Source: an uncultured Actinomycetes bacterium
Lineage (GTDB): Bacteria > Actinomycetota > Acidimicrobiia > Acidimicrobiales > RAAP-2
Assembly: GCA_903870905.1 (NCBI GenBank)
Contig: CAIQEU010000011.1
Location: forward strand, 1-64,000
Direction: 5' to 3'
DNA length: 64,000 nt
The notes under the pieces are model-generated. The model saw only the letters and a list, made by a program, of their open reading frames with translations, was not told the origin of the DNA and did not search any database. Below are positions 54,843-64,000 of the stretch, in pieces. A program made the position numbers and the translations under genes. Numbering within the stretch: position 1 is the first letter of the stretch; every line of letters begins with the position of its first letter.

Positions 54843-55889
54843 TTAGGCCTCAATGCCGAGAACGCCGAGAATCGCCGAGAAGGTCGGCTCCACGACGACG
54901 GGGAGCGCGATCTGGGAGATCGCAACGTCGGGATCCTTGAGGCCATGACCGGTCAGCGTGCATACCACGGTCGATCCTTCGGCGACGCCGTACTTGATGA
55001 GCCCGGCCACCGACGCTGCCGACGCTGGCTCGCAGAACACCGACTCTTGCTGCGCGAGGAATCGGTAGGCCTCGAGGATCTCCTCGTCGGTCACCGCATC
55101 GATGCGACCACCAGAGTCATCTCGTGCGGTCGTCGCTCCCGTCCAACTCGCCGGGTTGCCAATACGGATGGCGGTGGCAATCGTGTCGGGTCGCTCAATC
55201 GGGCGCCCCATCACGATGGGTGCAGCGCCTGCGGCCTGGAAGCCGTGCATCTTCGGCACCTTGGTTGCGTGGCCGTCGGCCAAGTAGTCGCAGTAGCCAG
55301 CCCAGTAGGCCGTGATGTTGCCGGCGTTCCCGACGGGAATGCAGTGGACGTCGGGCGCATCGCCGAGCACCGAGCAGATCTCGTAGGCCGCCGTCTTCTG
55401 TCCTTCGATCCGGTACGGATTGATGGAGTTGACGACAGTCACCGGCGCTTTCGAGGGAAGGTCTCGCACGATGTCGAGGGCTTGGTCGAAGTTCCCCTTG
55501 ATCTGAATCACCGTCGCTCCGTGGATGAGCGCTTGGGCCAACTTGCCGAGGGCGATGTAGCCATCGGGGATGAGCACGGCACAGGTCATCCCAGCACGAG
55601 CGGCGTATGCCGCCGCTGATGCCGAGGTATTACCCGTCGAGGCGCACACGACGGCGGTTGCGCCGTCTTCTTTTGCCTTGGAGATCGCCATGGTCATGCC
55701 GCGGTCTTTGAACGACCCCGTCGGGTTCGCCCCTTCGACCTTCAGGTAGACCTCGGCGCCGACGCGAGCGGACAACCGTGGCGCGGGGACGAGCGGCGTA
55801 TTGCCCTCGAGCAGCGTGACGACCGGCGTGGCGTCGCTCACCGAGAGGTACGGTCGAAACTCCTCAATGAGCCCTCGCCAGCCAGCCAT
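54843..55889 (-). CDS. thrC: threonine synthase
   Basis: Last step of threonine synthesis, PLP enzyme. The 348-residue protein has the PLP lysine in [36 protein letters not shown], and [19 protein letters not shown] at 55889 shares one base with the hom stop; the open frame beyond is inside hom. The homoserine kinase gene thrB, next to thrC in mycobacteria, is not in this window. Confidence 0.96.
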   Translation of the reverse strand: MAGWRGLIEEFRPYLSVSDATPVVTLLEGNTPLVPAPRLSARVGAEVYLKVEGANPTGSFKDRGMTMAISKAKEDGATAVVCASTGNTSASAAAYAARAGMTCAVLIPDGYIALGKLAQALIHGATVIQIKGNFDQALDIVRDLPSKAPVTVVNSINPYRIEGQKTAAYEICSVLGDAPDVHCIPVGNAGNITAYWAGYCDYLADGHATKVPKMHGFQAAGAAPIVMGRPIERPDTIATAIRIGNPASWTGATTARDDSGGRIDAVTDEEILEAYRFLAQQESVFCEPASAASVAGLIKYGVAEGSTVVCTLTGHGLKDPDVAISQIALPVVVEPTFSAILGVLGIEA

Positions 55890-57214
55890 TAGTTCTGGTC
55901 TCCTTCGATCACCCTGAGCAGGGTCCCCACCCGATCGACAACTCGACACCGGCGCAAATCCTTCACGGTTGCCGCCATTGCGCCCTCGAGGGCGACGTGG
56001 GTCACGAAGACCAGGCGGGCTTCACCAGCCAGATCGAGCTGTTCCATGGATCGGATCGAGACGCCGTGGCGACCGAAGATGGCCGTCACCTCGGCCAAGA
56101 CTCCAGGGCGATCTGCGACGTCGATGGTCAAGTAGAACGCGCTGGCGATGGCTGCGAGGGGTCGGCGCGGGCGAACCTTGGGGGCCAGGGGGACATCGGG
56201 AGTTCCGCCACGGCGCATGGATCGAGCGACTTCAACGAGGTCACCGAGCACGGCGGACGCCGTCGGACGACCACCGGCGCCGCGCCCGTACAGCATGAGT
56301 TCGCCGCAGGACGCACCTTCGACGAAGACCGCGTTGAACGCCCCATCCACTGCGGCCAAGGGGTGGTCGAGGGGAACCATTGTTGGGTGCACCCGCACCG
56401 AGAGCTCATCGCCGTCGAGGAGTTCGCACACCGCCAAGAGCTTGACCGCAAAACCGAGGTCACGGGCGAACGCGACGTCAGCAGCGGTGACTTCGGTGAT
56501 GCCCTCGCAGTGCACGTCCTTGGTCGTCACCTTGCAGTCAAAGGCCAACGACGCCAAGATCGCCGCCTTGGCCGCAGCGTCGGTGCCGAGCACGTCGGCC
56601 GCTGGGTCGCGTTCGGCGAGTCCCAAGCGCTGGGCTTGCTCCAATACCGCCGCGTAGTCGCCGCCACCAGCAGCCATGGTGGACAAGATGAAGTTGGTCG
56701 TCCCATTCACGATGCCCATCACCCGGTGGACCTGCTCGCCAGCGAGCGCATCGCGCAGCACCCGGAGGATGGGGATCGCTCCGGCGACCGCAGCCTCGTA
56801 ACGGAGGTCGGCGCCGTGGTCGTAGGCGAGCTGGGAGAGTCGTCGACCGTGAACGGCGAGGAGCGCCTTGTTGGCAGAGACCACCGAGGCACCGGAACGC
56901 AGCGCTGCGTCGAGGAGATCAACCGTGCCATCGATGCCACCCATGACTTCGACGACGACGTCGACGTCGGGTCGCAGGACGAGCGATGCAGCGTCGGTCG
57001 TGAGCAGCGAGGCGTCGAACCACGGCGCAGAACTCCGCACCGGTTTCGTGGAGGTCACCGCAATCCCCACCACGTCGAAGGTCAGTCCGGTCCGCTCAGC
57101 CAGTGCAGCGCGCTGGACGGGTTCGGTGAGCAGTTCGTAGAGTGCGAGGCCGACGTTGCCGCAACCGAGGAGGGCGACCCGCAGCGTGGTGCTCGCTGGT
57201 CGACGCCGTGCCAT
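55889..57214 (-). CDS. hom: homoserine dehydrogenase
   Basis: Reduces aspartate semialdehyde to homoserine. The 441-residue product has the NAD(P) motif [17 protein letters not shown], the catalytic core [14 protein letters not shown] and [19 protein letters not shown], and a C-terminal ACT domain (about 360-440, [26 protein letters not shown]), so feedback control by threonine is likely. ATG at 57214 lies seven bases after TAGGTT on the minus strand, so the message is probably leaderless. Confidence 0.97.
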   Translation of the reverse strand: MARRRPASTTLRVALLGCGNVGLALYELLTEPVQRAALAERTGLTFDVVGIAVTSTKPVRSSAPWFDASLLTTDAASLVLRPDVDVVVEVMGGIDGTVDLLDAALRSGASVVSANKALLAVHGRRLSQLAYDHGADLRYEAAVAGAIPILRVLRDALAGEQVHRVMGIVNGTTNFILSTMAAGGGDYAAVLEQAQRLGLAERDPAADVLGTDAAAKAAILASLAFDCKVTTKDVHCEGITEVTAADVAFARDLGFAVKLLAVCELLDGDELSVRVHPTMVPLDHPLAAVDGAFNAVFVEGASCGELMLYGRGAGGRPTASAVLGDLVEVARSMRRGGTPDVPLAPKVRPRRPLAAIASAFYLTIDVADRPGVLAEVTAIFGRHGVSIRSMEQLDLAGEARLVFVTHVALEGAMAATVKDLRRCRVVDRVGTLLRVIEGDQN

Positions 57215-57227
57215 GTTCCCTAACCTA
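57215..57227 (-). promoter_or_regulatory. -10 element of a probable leaderless hom-thrC mRNA
   Basis: TAGGTT (57222-57227, minus strand) is followed by seven bases and the ATG at 57214. The distance from the lysA stop (36 bases) leaves room for a separate promoter. Confidence 0.55.
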
Positions 57228-57250
57228 CTCCGGCCAACGCGAGGTCCTTC

Positions 57251-58546
57251 TCAGACCTCGAGGGCGAGGAGATCCTGATCGGTTTCTCGACGGAGCACGA
57301 GACGGGCGCTTCCATTCTCAACGAACACCACGGGAGGTCGCCCGACTCGGTTGTAGTTCGACGCCATGGAGTACCCATAGGCCCCGGTTACCGGAGTGGC
57401 CAACAGGTCACCCACGTGGAGGTCATCGGGCACCCAGCCAGACTCCACCAAGACGTCACCCGATTCGCAGTGCTTCCCCACGAGCCGAATGGAGCGTGGC
57501 CGCTCAGCTTTCGGTGCACGCACGAGGAACGTCTCGTATCCCGATCCGTAGAGCACGGGACGCGGGTTGTCGCTCATCCCACCATCAACCGCCGCGTAGG
57601 TTCGAAGGCCCGGCAGGTTTTTAATGGTGCCGACGGTGTAGACCGTGATCCCGGCTCGAGCGACGATGGATCGCCCCGGTTCTGCCGTGATCTCGACGTC
57701 AGGAGCGACGCCAGCGTCGTGCAGCGCGTCGATGGTCGACGCCGCCCACGCAGCGATCGACGGGGCGGACTCGCCAGCGACGTAGGCCTCCCCGAGCCCA
57801 CCGCCGAGGCACAGTTCCGCCAAGCCGAGTGGGGTGAAGAACGCCGCCACCACGCTGGCCGCCTGGGCGAAGTTCTCGAGGTTGAAGACCTGGCTGCCGA
57901 TATGGGCGTGAATGCCCACGAGGTTGAGGAGACCAGTGGTTTGGATCTCGGCCACCGCCGCAGCTGCCGCTCCACTGGCCACGGAGAATCCAAATTTGGA
58001 GTCTTCTTGACCCGTTTGGACGAAGGCGTGGGTATGGGCGTGCACCCCAGGCGTGACCCGGATCCACACCTTCGGCGTGACTCCGGTGGCCGCAGCCAAG
58101 GTCTCGAGTCGCGCGATCTCATCAGCGGAATCGATGATGATGCGCCCGACACCAACCTCAAGCGCCGCGGCCAATTCCGCCACGGACTTATTGTTCCCGT
58201 GGAAGCGGAGGCGCTCAGGGTCGATACCCGCAGCGAGCGCGACGGCCATCTCGCCGCTCGTCGAGACGTCGATCGACATTCCTGCGGCACTTGCGATCTT
58301 CGCCATTGCGACGCACCAGAAGGACTTCGACGCGAACGCCACGCCCGGTCCGAACGCCGCAACCGCCTCCTCGCAGCGAGCACGGAGATGCGCTTCGTCG
58401 TAGATGAACACCGGCGTGCCGAACTGCGCAGCGAGTTCGGCAACCGAAACGCCACCCACCGTGAGTCCCCCCTCGTCGTTGAGGCCCGCGTTGGGCGGCA
58501 GCAACGACCACGGCACAGGGGCTACAGGGTCCACCGGGTTCTCCAT
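57251..58546 (-). CDS. lysA: diaminopimelate decarboxylase
   Basis: Decarboxylates meso-diaminopimelate to lysine. The 431-residue alanine-racemase-fold PLP enzyme has the PLP lysine K74 in GVAFASKSFWCVAM, RVTPGVHAHTHAF, GIHAHIGSQVF, LGGGLG, and GKHCESGDVL with the active-site Cys. ATG at 58546 follows TATCGT by six bases, so a leaderless message is likely; the frame upstream runs to 58648 but ahead of the -10. It heads lysA-hom-thrC. Confidence 0.96.
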   Translation of the reverse strand: MENPVDPVAPVPWSLLPPNAGLNDEGGLTVGGVSVAELAAQFGTPVFIYDEAHLRARCEEAVAAFGPGVAFASKSFWCVAMAKIASAAGMSIDVSTSGEMAVALAAGIDPERLRFHGNNKSVAELAAALEVGVGRIIIDSADEIARLETLAAATGVTPKVWIRVTPGVHAHTHAFVQTGQEDSKFGFSVASGAAAAAVAEIQTTGLLNLVGIHAHIGSQVFNLENFAQAASVVAAFFTPLGLAELCLGGGLGEAYVAGESAPSIAAWAASTIDALHDAGVAPDVEITAEPGRSIVARAGITVYTVGTIKNLPGLRTYAAVDGGMSDNPRPVLYGSGYETFLVRAPKAERPRSIRLVGKHCESGDVLVESGWVPDDLHVGDLLATPVTGAYGYSMASNYNRVGRPPVVFVENGSARLVLRRETDQDLLALEV

Positions 58547-58558
58547 GCCTGCACGATA
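58547..58558 (-). promoter_or_regulatory. -10 element of a probable leaderless lysA mRNA
   Basis: TATCGT (58553-58558, minus strand) ends six bases before the ATG at 58546. No ribosome site is present. Confidence 0.55.
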
Positions 58559-58648
58559 CGACATCTCGAAATTGGGGACTGCGCTCGTGCCGACGAGGTG
58601 CGCCCGTCCAGATTGCCGAGAGGCGTGGGCTAGGGTGAAGGCACGCAA

Positions 58649-58724
58649 GCGGGCGTAGCTCAGCGGATAGAGCGCTTCCCTCCGGAGGAAGAAGTCGGGG
58701 GTTCAAATCCCTCCGCCCGCACCA
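58649..58724 (+). tRNA. tRNA-Arg (anticodon CCG)
   Basis: Cloverleaf: acceptor GCGGGCG/CGCCCGC, D-arm GCTC..GAGC, anticodon stem CTTCC/GGAAG around loop CTCCGGA (anticodon CCG), T-arm CGGGGG-TTCAAAT-CCCTCC, discriminator A, encoded CCA at 58722-58724. Reads CGG arginine codons. TAGGGT at 58631-58636 is a likely -10. The conserved argS gene of many actinobacteria is absent here and a tRNA-Arg gene occupies the flank. Confidence 0.97.
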
Positions 58725-58776
58725 CTCTGGATCGTTTGCTCTCCGGATCTTCGGCTTTCCGTGGGGCCTAGAGGCC

Positions 58777-61700
58777 TCAGTATCGTGCCAACCACGGGAC
58801 GATTCCCGCCGCGGTCGCCATGGAGCCGACGATCTCGCCGCCTACCTGACTGCTCGCCGTTGCGAGCACCCCTCCAGCTTGCGCATCGACCGGACGGAGG
58901 GGCCGGACACTCCTGAGCGCGGTGCCAGAGAGGTCGGCCACGAACCCTTGTGTCGAGCCACCACCGCTCCTCGTCGTCACGAGAACTGAGCAGTCGCCCT
59001 GCGGCCGACAGAGCACGGTAGAGGCGGTCGGCACGACCACCGTGGAGGCATCGGTCCACGATGCGGCGATCACCGGAGCCAGGGTCACAGCGGTGGTGAG
59101 GGGGATGACCGCAACGGAGGTGCCTCCGTGATCGACTCCGGCGACGAGCCCGGCACAGGTCGACGCTGCAGCGCAGGAGAGCCCGAGCACTTGGGCTTGC
59201 CCGCCGCTGTTGTGCGCCTGGGTTCCGTCCAGGACCTGCGCACGCCCCCAGCCGCCACCTCCGGTGCGATCCAGTACGACTTGGCGTTGGCCGAACCGGT
59301 CGATGGCTGTCCCGAGGATGAGGCAGTGTCCAGGTGCCGGACAGGCCAGCGCGTCGATCGAGGCCCCGAGGGTTCCGTGGGCACCGGCGTTGAGCGTCTG
59401 CCAGCCAGGCACCGGCTGCGCCGGTCCCCATCTTCCGTTCGCGAACCCAGTGACGAAGCACTGCGTGAGACCAGCCACGTCTTCGTAGTTCCCTGCGATC
59501 ACACACCGTTGCGGCGTGGCGCACGCCATGGCGGTCGCCATTGATCGCACCGAGAAGTTGGTCGTCCCCATGACCGCTTGCGTGGCGGCCTTGGTACCGG
59601 TCAGCGTCATGGCGAAGGACGTCGCGACTGCGTTCGTCCGGTCCCACGTCCCTGCACCGATGCACCGATTCGCCGAGCATTGCCAAGCCACGACGTCGAC
59701 GTGTTGCCCAATGACGGACGCGTTCGGATCAGCGGCTAAGAGATGGACGCTGCCGATCATGCCGCCGAGGATCGAGACGGTTCCAAGGCTCACCTGCCCA
59801 CTTGGTGCCGTCATCGCGAGGAGTGCCGTGCAGCGCGTGGGCGCACCGCAAGAAAGGCCGTCCACCACCGAGGACCATCCACTGGTCAGACCCGACGGCG
59901 CCTGCAGGACGCTCCAACCACTTGGGAGTTGCACCGCCACCGCAGCGGCAGGTTGCCCAGATCTCGAGACTGTCGTTCCAGCGAGGACGCACTGGCCTGA
60001 CTGTGGGCATGCGAGCGCCGTGGCGCTGAATCCGGTGGTGAGGGTTGCCCCAGCGTTCACACCGGTTGCCCGGGCGAGGATGACTGCAGGGGCAGCAACC
60101 CCGTGATCGATCGTGGCAACGAATCCTTGGAGCGTGCCACTGGCATCGACGATCTCACCGGCGACCACGCAGGACGTCGGTGTCGCACAGGACAGGAGTT
60201 GCGGATTCCCCATCACGTGGCTCAGGGCGCGAATCACGGGGGCGAGCCCCGTCGTGCGAACCGGCGCGCCCCACACACCATCGCGTTGCTCGATGACCGA
60301 TCCCCTGCCAAGACTCGGGAAGGGTGGAGCTGCGACGACGGTGCAGTCGGTGAGGGCGTCGCAGGAGAGGCGGAGTGCGTTGAGGCCGGGATCCACGCCC
60401 GGCGACAGATCGAGTGGCGAAGCCACTGCTGCTGCATCGGTGGCGACCGGAGCCACGAGGAGCGTGGTGCTCGCGTTGGCATCGGTGGCGACCATGATCG
60501 CGGTGCAGGCATCGGATTGGGGGCACGACAGCGCTTCGGGGATTGCCCCGTTGCTCCCGACGTCGTTCTCGGTGACCCCAGCAACCGGAGTGATCGTTCC
60601 CCAGACACCGTCGACCATGGTGTCCGTTGCCACACCCTCAACGCCGAGCGCCGAGTAGGTGGCGACGAGGAGCGCACACGAGGTCGCCGACGAGCACTCG
60701 AGGTCAACGGGGTTCGCTCCTTGTGGGGCGCTCCCATCGAGTTCAGCAATGGCCACCGCCGGTTCCCAGGTCCCGCCTGAGAAGGTCGCGCTGAAGACGT
60801 GGGCGGTGCCCCCAGCATCCATTGCCGTCCCGACGGCAACGCAGGATCCGTCGTCGAAGCAGCGGAGCTCCCTCAAAACGCCACCGTCGTTGTACCGCGT
60901 GGCACCCACGTTCAGTCGGTCCACGCCGGGGAGTCGCTCCGGTGGCGACCAGACACCCGACGTCGCCACCGCCACGAACGGCTGCACCGAGATCGCAGCA
61001 TCGATGAAGGTTCCCGATGCCACGCAGGTCGATATGCCGCCGCAGGTCAGCCCACTGAGCACCACCGACCCGCCACCGGTACCACCCGGCACCCGATCCG
61101 TGGCCAGACCCGTTCCCCACACTCCACCGCTGCTCGCGGCCACGTAGACGCCCCGAGTCGACCCTTGGACGTAGGTCCCACCAACGGCACAGGCTCCACC
61201 TTCGCTGCAGGTCGCCGTCGAGACCGTGATGGAGGGATCGGTGGGAAGCCCGCTCACCACCTGCGCGTTCGACCACGCACCGTTCGACCACGAAGCCACG
61301 AACACCAATGCCTGCGATGGCGCGACCAGTGCGGTTCCCGTTGCGATGCAGGTCGTTGGTGACGAGCAGGCAGTCGCGTCGATGGACGCTTTCGTCCACT
61401 GACTGGCTTGCTCGATGGCGTCCCCACTCGGCGGCGCCACCGCGGCAATGGCACCCCAGGTGCCGTTGACGACACTCGTGACCATGGCCTCGCGCTGACC
61501 ACTTGCCGAGGTCATCCAGCCACCGGCGATGCAGGTGCTTCCTGTCGGACAGGTCACCGTACTGAAACCGGCTGGCGGACTCGCCCGGGTCGTGGGTGGC
61601 ACGATCTGCGGGGCGGTCAACTGCCCAATTTCCACGGGAGACGCCCAGGAACCATTGGTCATCGTGGTGGCCACTGCGATGAGGGCACCGGACGCGTCGG

Positions 61701-61902
61701 TTGCGACCCCGACTGCTGTGCAGGACGCTGCATCGGAACACGACTCGTCCTGCCACGTGATCGACATCGTGACGAACGGCGGCGTCGTCAGCCCAGGGAT
61801 CTGCACCACGGGCACGACGGGTGCAGGCGTCGTCGCACCTGCCAAGGGCACTCCGATGAGGAGGGTGATCGCAGCGAGGAGTGTGGTCGCCAGTGGTCGC
61901 AT
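58777..61902 (-). CDS. secreted 1041-aa protein with 17 Cys-pair repeats
   Basis: Signal peptide (about 24 residues, MRPLATTLLAAITLLIGVPLAGA) then a chain made wholly of repeats about 55-65 residues long. Each follows the pattern L-x-C-x5-C-x-A-x-G-x3-D-x2-G-x4-F-V-A-T...G-x-W-G-x4-V-x-G. I count 17 Cys pairs: 16 CX5C and one CX4C. Similar CxAVG...W repeats occur in other secreted actinobacterial proteins and look like beta-propeller blades, each locked by a disulfide. No anchor at the end. Function unknown (adhesion, sugar binding or matrix are possible). ATG at 61902 is chosen over earlier codons because the signal peptide begins there. An isolated odd Cys occurs in LTQCFVTG. Confidence 0.85.
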   Translation of the reverse strand: MRPLATTLLAAITLLIGVPLAGATTPAPVVPVVQIPGLTTPPFVTMSITWQDESCSDAASCTAVGVATDASGALIAVATTMTNGSWASPVEIGQLTAPQIVPPTTRASPPAGFSTVTCPTGSTCIAGGWMTSASGQREAMVTSVVNGTWGAIAAVAPPSGDAIEQASQWTKASIDATACSSPTTCIATGTALVAPSQALVFVASWSNGAWSNAQVVSGLPTDPSITVSTATCSEGGACAVGGTYVQGSTRGVYVAASSGGVWGTGLATDRVPGGTGGGSVVLSGLTCGGISTCVASGTFIDAAISVQPFVAVATSGVWSPPERLPGVDRLNVGATRYNDGGVLRELRCFDDGSCVAVGTAMDAGGTAHVFSATFSGGTWEPAVAIAELDGSAPQGANPVDLECSSATSCALLVATYSALGVEGVATDTMVDGVWGTITPVAGVTENDVGSNGAIPEALSCPQSDACTAIMVATDANASTTLLVAPVATDAAAVASPLDLSPGVDPGLNALRLSCDALTDCTVVAAPPFPSLGRGSVIEQRDGVWGAPVRTTGLAPVIRALSHVMGNPQLLSCATPTSCVVAGEIVDASGTLQGFVATIDHGVAAPAVILARATGVNAGATLTTGFSATALACPQSGQCVLAGTTVSRSGQPAAAVAVQLPSGWSVLQAPSGLTSGWSSVVDGLSCGAPTRCTALLAMTAPSGQVSLGTVSILGGMIGSVHLLAADPNASVIGQHVDVVAWQCSANRCIGAGTWDRTNAVATSFAMTLTGTKAATQAVMGTTNFSVRSMATAMACATPQRCVIAGNYEDVAGLTQCFVTGFANGRWGPAQPVPGWQTLNAGAHGTLGASIDALACPAPGHCLILGTAIDRFGQRQVVLDRTGGGGWGRAQVLDGTQAHNSGGQAQVLGLSCAAASTCAGLVAGVDHGGTSVAVIPLTTAVTLAPVIAASWTDASTVVVPTASTVLCRPQGDCSVLVTTRSGGGSTQGFVADLSGTALRSVRPLRPVDAQAGGVLATASSQVGGEIVGSMATAAGIVPWLARY

Positions 61903-61942
61903 CACTCCCACTCTCGCAGTCGCCAGCACCGTGGCGAGCGCG

Positions 61943-62791
61943 TCAGCCCTCAACGAGGCCCGATGGCGCCTTCGGGCGGCGGGGCAAGAATCCACTCGTG
62001 GTGGCAACGTACTCGTCGTAGCCCGCTCGGGTCTTCGTGAGCTTGGCTTCGAGCAATGGCTTTCCAGAAATGGAGGTGAGCAGTCGCGTCATGGCCAGCG
62101 GGGACAGCACGCTGAGCGCCCCGAGTCCGGTTGACGCTGCAGCTGCGTAGATCCCCCACCACAACACCGCGTCGCCGAAGTAGTTGGGGTGGCGGGTGTA
62201 TCGCCAGAGTCCCGACCGCATCGTGGTGCCAGCGTTCGCTGGGTTCTTCAGAAACGCACGCAACTGGGCATCACCCACCGCTTCGGTGCCGAGGCCGATC
62301 GCCATGACGCCCGCGCCGATGATTCCCAACGCCGTGACACTGGTGCGCGCGGTGGCGATGGTCTGCAGAGGAATGGAGATGAACCACATGAGTGCCATTT
62401 GGAGGCTGTAGATCTTGGTGAGGGCGTAGAGGTGGGGGTTGCGCCCACGAGCGCCCTTCATGATCCAGACATAACGGGAATCCTCACCGTGACCGCGCTG
62501 ACGAATGGCCAAGTAGATCGAGAGCCGAAGGCTCCATGCGACGAGGGCGATGGCGACGAGGAGCCGAGTGAGCGGAGCACCGGTTGCGCCGAAGACCGTG
62601 AAGCCCGTGCCGCAGTGGTGCGCAGCGGTGAGGAGCGACACGCCGTAGATCACCGAGAAGCCGGAACTCCAGAAGATGTCGATGGTGGCGTGCCGCTTCG
62701 TCACGAAGCTGAGTGCATAGGCCACGAGGAGCCAGAGGACCGCCGTGGCGGCAGCAACGAGCAGATTCCAGAAGAACCAAGAGTGGAGCAT
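61943..62791 (-). CDS. DUF1295 / steroid-reductase-like membrane enzyme
   Basis: A 282-residue protein with about six or seven spans and the C-terminal motif GLWRYTRHPNYFGDAVLWWGIY, shared by DUF1295, isoprenylcysteine carboxyl methyltransferase and steroid 5-alpha-reductase-like enzymes. Start ATG 62791; HVGS-like N-terminal features are absent. The substrate is not known. Divergent from a small winged-helix gene, and upstream of the giant repeat protein gene by 40 bases. Confidence 0.82.
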   Translation of the reverse strand: MLHSWFFWNLLVAAATAVLWLLVAYALSFVTKRHATIDIFWSSGFSVIYGVSLLTAAHHCGTGFTVFGATGAPLTRLLVAIALVAWSLRLSIYLAIRQRGHGEDSRYVWIMKGARGRNPHLYALTKIYSLQMALMWFISIPLQTIATARTSVTALGIIGAGVMAIGLGTEAVGDAQLRAFLKNPANAGTTMRSGLWRYTRHPNYFGDAVLWWGIYAAAASTGLGALSVLSPLAMTRLLTSISGKPLLEAKLTKTRAGYDEYVATTSGFLPRRPKAPSGLVEG

Positions 62792-62842
62792 GGTGTTGGT
62801 CTACCAGCATCAGCATGCAGATGCAGGGAGTGACCAGCGGGT

Positions 62843-62877
62843 TTGGAGGTTCGCTGAGGCGTCGGTATGGTGGCGCC
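62843..62877 (+). promoter_or_regulatory. promoter of a probable leaderless winged-helix gene
   Basis: TTGGAG (62843-62848), a 17-base spacer, TATGGT (62866-62871) and six bases to the ATG at 62878. No ribosome site in the last six bases. Confidence 0.6.
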
Positions 62878-63174
62878 ATGAGCGGAGGAACCGGGACAGA
62901 TCACCGTCGTTGGCACTTCTTAACCCACCACAGCCGCGTGCTGCTCGCCGTGCACCGTGACCCCGAGATCAAACTGGCCACCCTCGCTTCGGAGGTAGGG
63001 ATCACCCCTCGGGCGACCCAACACCTCCTCCGGGATCTCGAGCGCGACGGCGCGATCTCCCGAATTCGCGTCGGGCGGCGGAACCACTACGAGGTCCACC
63101 TCGACGCACTGGCACCGAGTGAGATCGGCAGTTCGGTGACCCTCGGGAACGTGCTCGGTCGCTTGAGCGCCTGA
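62878..63174 (+). CDS. small winged-helix (MarR/ArsR-like) DNA-binding protein
   Basis: A 98-residue protein with a HTH/wing at about 20-75: FLTHHSRVLLAVHRDPEIKL, ATLASEVGITPRATQHLLRDLERDGAI and the basic wing SRIRVGRRNHYEVH. No sensor domain or metal site is visible. It is likely a local regulator; a fatty acid desaturase gene starts 41 bases on. The message appears leaderless, and the frame upstream (to 62713) lies ahead of the promoter. Confidence 0.75.
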   Translation: MSGGTGTDHRRWHFLTHHSRVLLAVHRDPEIKLATLASEVGITPRATQHLLRDLERDGAISRIRVGRRNHYEVHLDALAPSEIGSSVTLGNVLGRLSA

Positions 63175-63215
63175 CCGCAGTGTCCAAAGTGCCAGCGATG
63201 CGGTTGAATAGATCC

Positions 63216-64000
63216 GTGGAGACCATGGTGCTGGCCGAATCGGCTCGACCCGACGTCCTGCCGACGGCGCGCCTGTTGGAATCTGGCAAGCCCGTGGCGG
63301 ACCTCCGCCGGCCGCTTCGTGAAATCTCAAATGGTCGAAACGCGATCTCCGTCGTCGCGGTGTGGGCCTGGACGGCGCTCATTGCTGGCGTCGCAGTTGC
63401 GATCGGCACCTGGTGGTCCGTCCTCTTGGGGTTCATCCTCATGGGTCCCATGCACGCTCGCTTCGCAATTTTGATGCATGAGGCAGCCCATCGGCTCCTG
63501 TTCACGAAAACCACAGTGAACGACGTCGTCGGCAACCTGCTCATCGCCGCTCCGGCACTCGTGCCGCTCTCGATCTACCGACGCTCCCATATGGCGCACC
63601 ACCGAGAGGAGTTCGGTCCGAACGAGCCCGACATCGCCTTCTACCGCGGGTACCCAACGACGAGAGCAGCGCTGCTCCGGCGCCTGGTGCGCGATGCGGT
63701 CGGAATTTCGGGGTGGAAGAATCTGACGCCGCTGTTCAAGGCGTTGCGCAGCACGCAGGGTCGTGCGATCGCCGGACCGATCCTCGGCGCCCAAGCGGTC
63801 CTCGTGGTCGCGTTCTGGATCGGCACCGGTGCGTGGTGGGCCTACCTCGTGTTCTGGTTACTGCCGTGGATGACCCAGTGGCGGGTCCTCAACCGACTCC
63901 GGGCCATTGCTGAGCATGGTGGGCTTCAGGCCTCGAGTGATCGGCGCGTGACCACCCACAACGTGGCGCAGCACCTGTGGTCACAGTTCTGGTTCGTGCC
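63216..64000 (+). CDS. fatty acid desaturase family protein (3' end cut by window)
   Basis: About 261 residues before the window ends. Di-iron desaturase motifs are present: HEAAH (H88-H92, HX3H), HMAHH (H125-H129, HX2HH), and EHGG later; the last HXXHH box lies beyond the window. Four membrane spans are seen. It could desaturate fatty acids or be a hydroxylase-like relative. GTG at 63216 lies six bases after TTGAAT, so may be leaderless; the ATG at 63225 is the alternative. The winged-helix gene is its neighbour. Confidence 0.85.
   Translation, partial: METMVLAESARPDVLPTARLLESGKPVADLRRPLREISNGRNAISVVAVWAWTALIAGVAVAIGTWWSVLLGFILMGPMHARFAILMHEAAHRLLFTKTTVNDVVGNLLIAAPALVPLSIYRRSHMAHHREEFGPNEPDIAFYRGYPTTRAALLRRLVRDAVGISGWKNLTPLFKALRSTQGRAIAGPILGAQAVLVVAFWIGTGAWWAYLVFWLLPWMTQWRVLNRLRAIAEHGGLQASSDRRVTTHNVAQHLWSQFWFV

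Noticed and set aside
52359-55619. Long plus-strand frames (502 and 552 codons) over rho, rpmE, prfA and thrC
   Set aside because: Antisense shadows; products are low-complexity and lack domains, while the minus strand encodes known proteins.

Overview
The window is a GC-rich (roughly 60-65 percent by eye) chromosomal segment of an actinobacterium, most plausibly an uncultured or little-studied Acidimicrobiia-type lineage; the class is inference. Support comes from the classical actinobacterial order lysA-hom-thrC-rho-rpmE-prfA-prmC-sua5 followed by wecA and atpBEFHAGDC with murA downstream, a MurA with Asp in place of the catalytic Cys, a Rho with a long disordered Arg/Gly/Asn/Gln insert, MshB/Mca-type (mycothiol-like) deacetylases, a SepX/GlpR-like membrane protein, and many TANNNT -10 elements lying 6-7 bases before start codons (leaderless transcription). 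I annotate 58 protein genes (two cut by the window edges) and two tRNAs. No IS element, prophage, CRISPR array or rRNA is visible, and no gene-free gap exceeds about 205 bases.

Layout. 1-5 kb: accessory genes on the minus strand (TauD-type dioxygenase, NYN-domain protein, a 58-codon small ORF, a PPP-type phosphoesterase, an unknown protein, a DUF929-type secreted thiol protein). 5.1-10 kb: a secreted copper type II monooxygenase-like protein, a beta-lactamase-fold hydrolase, and a minus-strand overlapping operon of two small secreted Ala/Thr-rich proteins, ApbE and a bis-heme ferric-reductase-like membrane protein. 10-13.3 kb: ychF, an SRPBCC protein and ahcY. 13.3-18.1 kb: a minus-strand unit with a soluble PRC/MgtE_N/CBS protein, a structured 200-base leader, an NRAMP-related transporter with magnesium-type binding-site substitutions, and two PIG-L deacetylases. 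18-27 kb: oxidoreductases, threonine aldolase, thioesterase, nucleotidyltransferase and a fatty-acid or aldehyde catabolic group. 27-32.5 kb: tRNA-Ala, SepX-like protein, and the assimilatory sulfate genes cysH (with an overlapping ABC ATPase gene) divergent from cysDN around a palindrome.

33-64 kb: galT, meaB, murA and glpX, then a long minus-strand transcription unit rpiB-glyA-wecA-atpZ-atpI-atpBEFHAGDC (47.9 to 37.4 kb), a plus-strand thiolase-like gene inserted into the conserved order, and the second conserved block (GNAT, sua5, prmC, prfA, rpmE, rho, thrC, hom, lysA). The right end holds tRNA-Arg, a 1041-residue secreted protein with 17 Cys-pair repeats, a DUF1295 membrane enzyme, a small winged-helix protein and the start of a fatty acid desaturase. 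The most interesting candidates for undescribed biology are the split magnesium uptake module with its leader, the ApbE/ferric-reductase operon with its unfamiliar small secreted partners, and the giant Cys-repeat protein.
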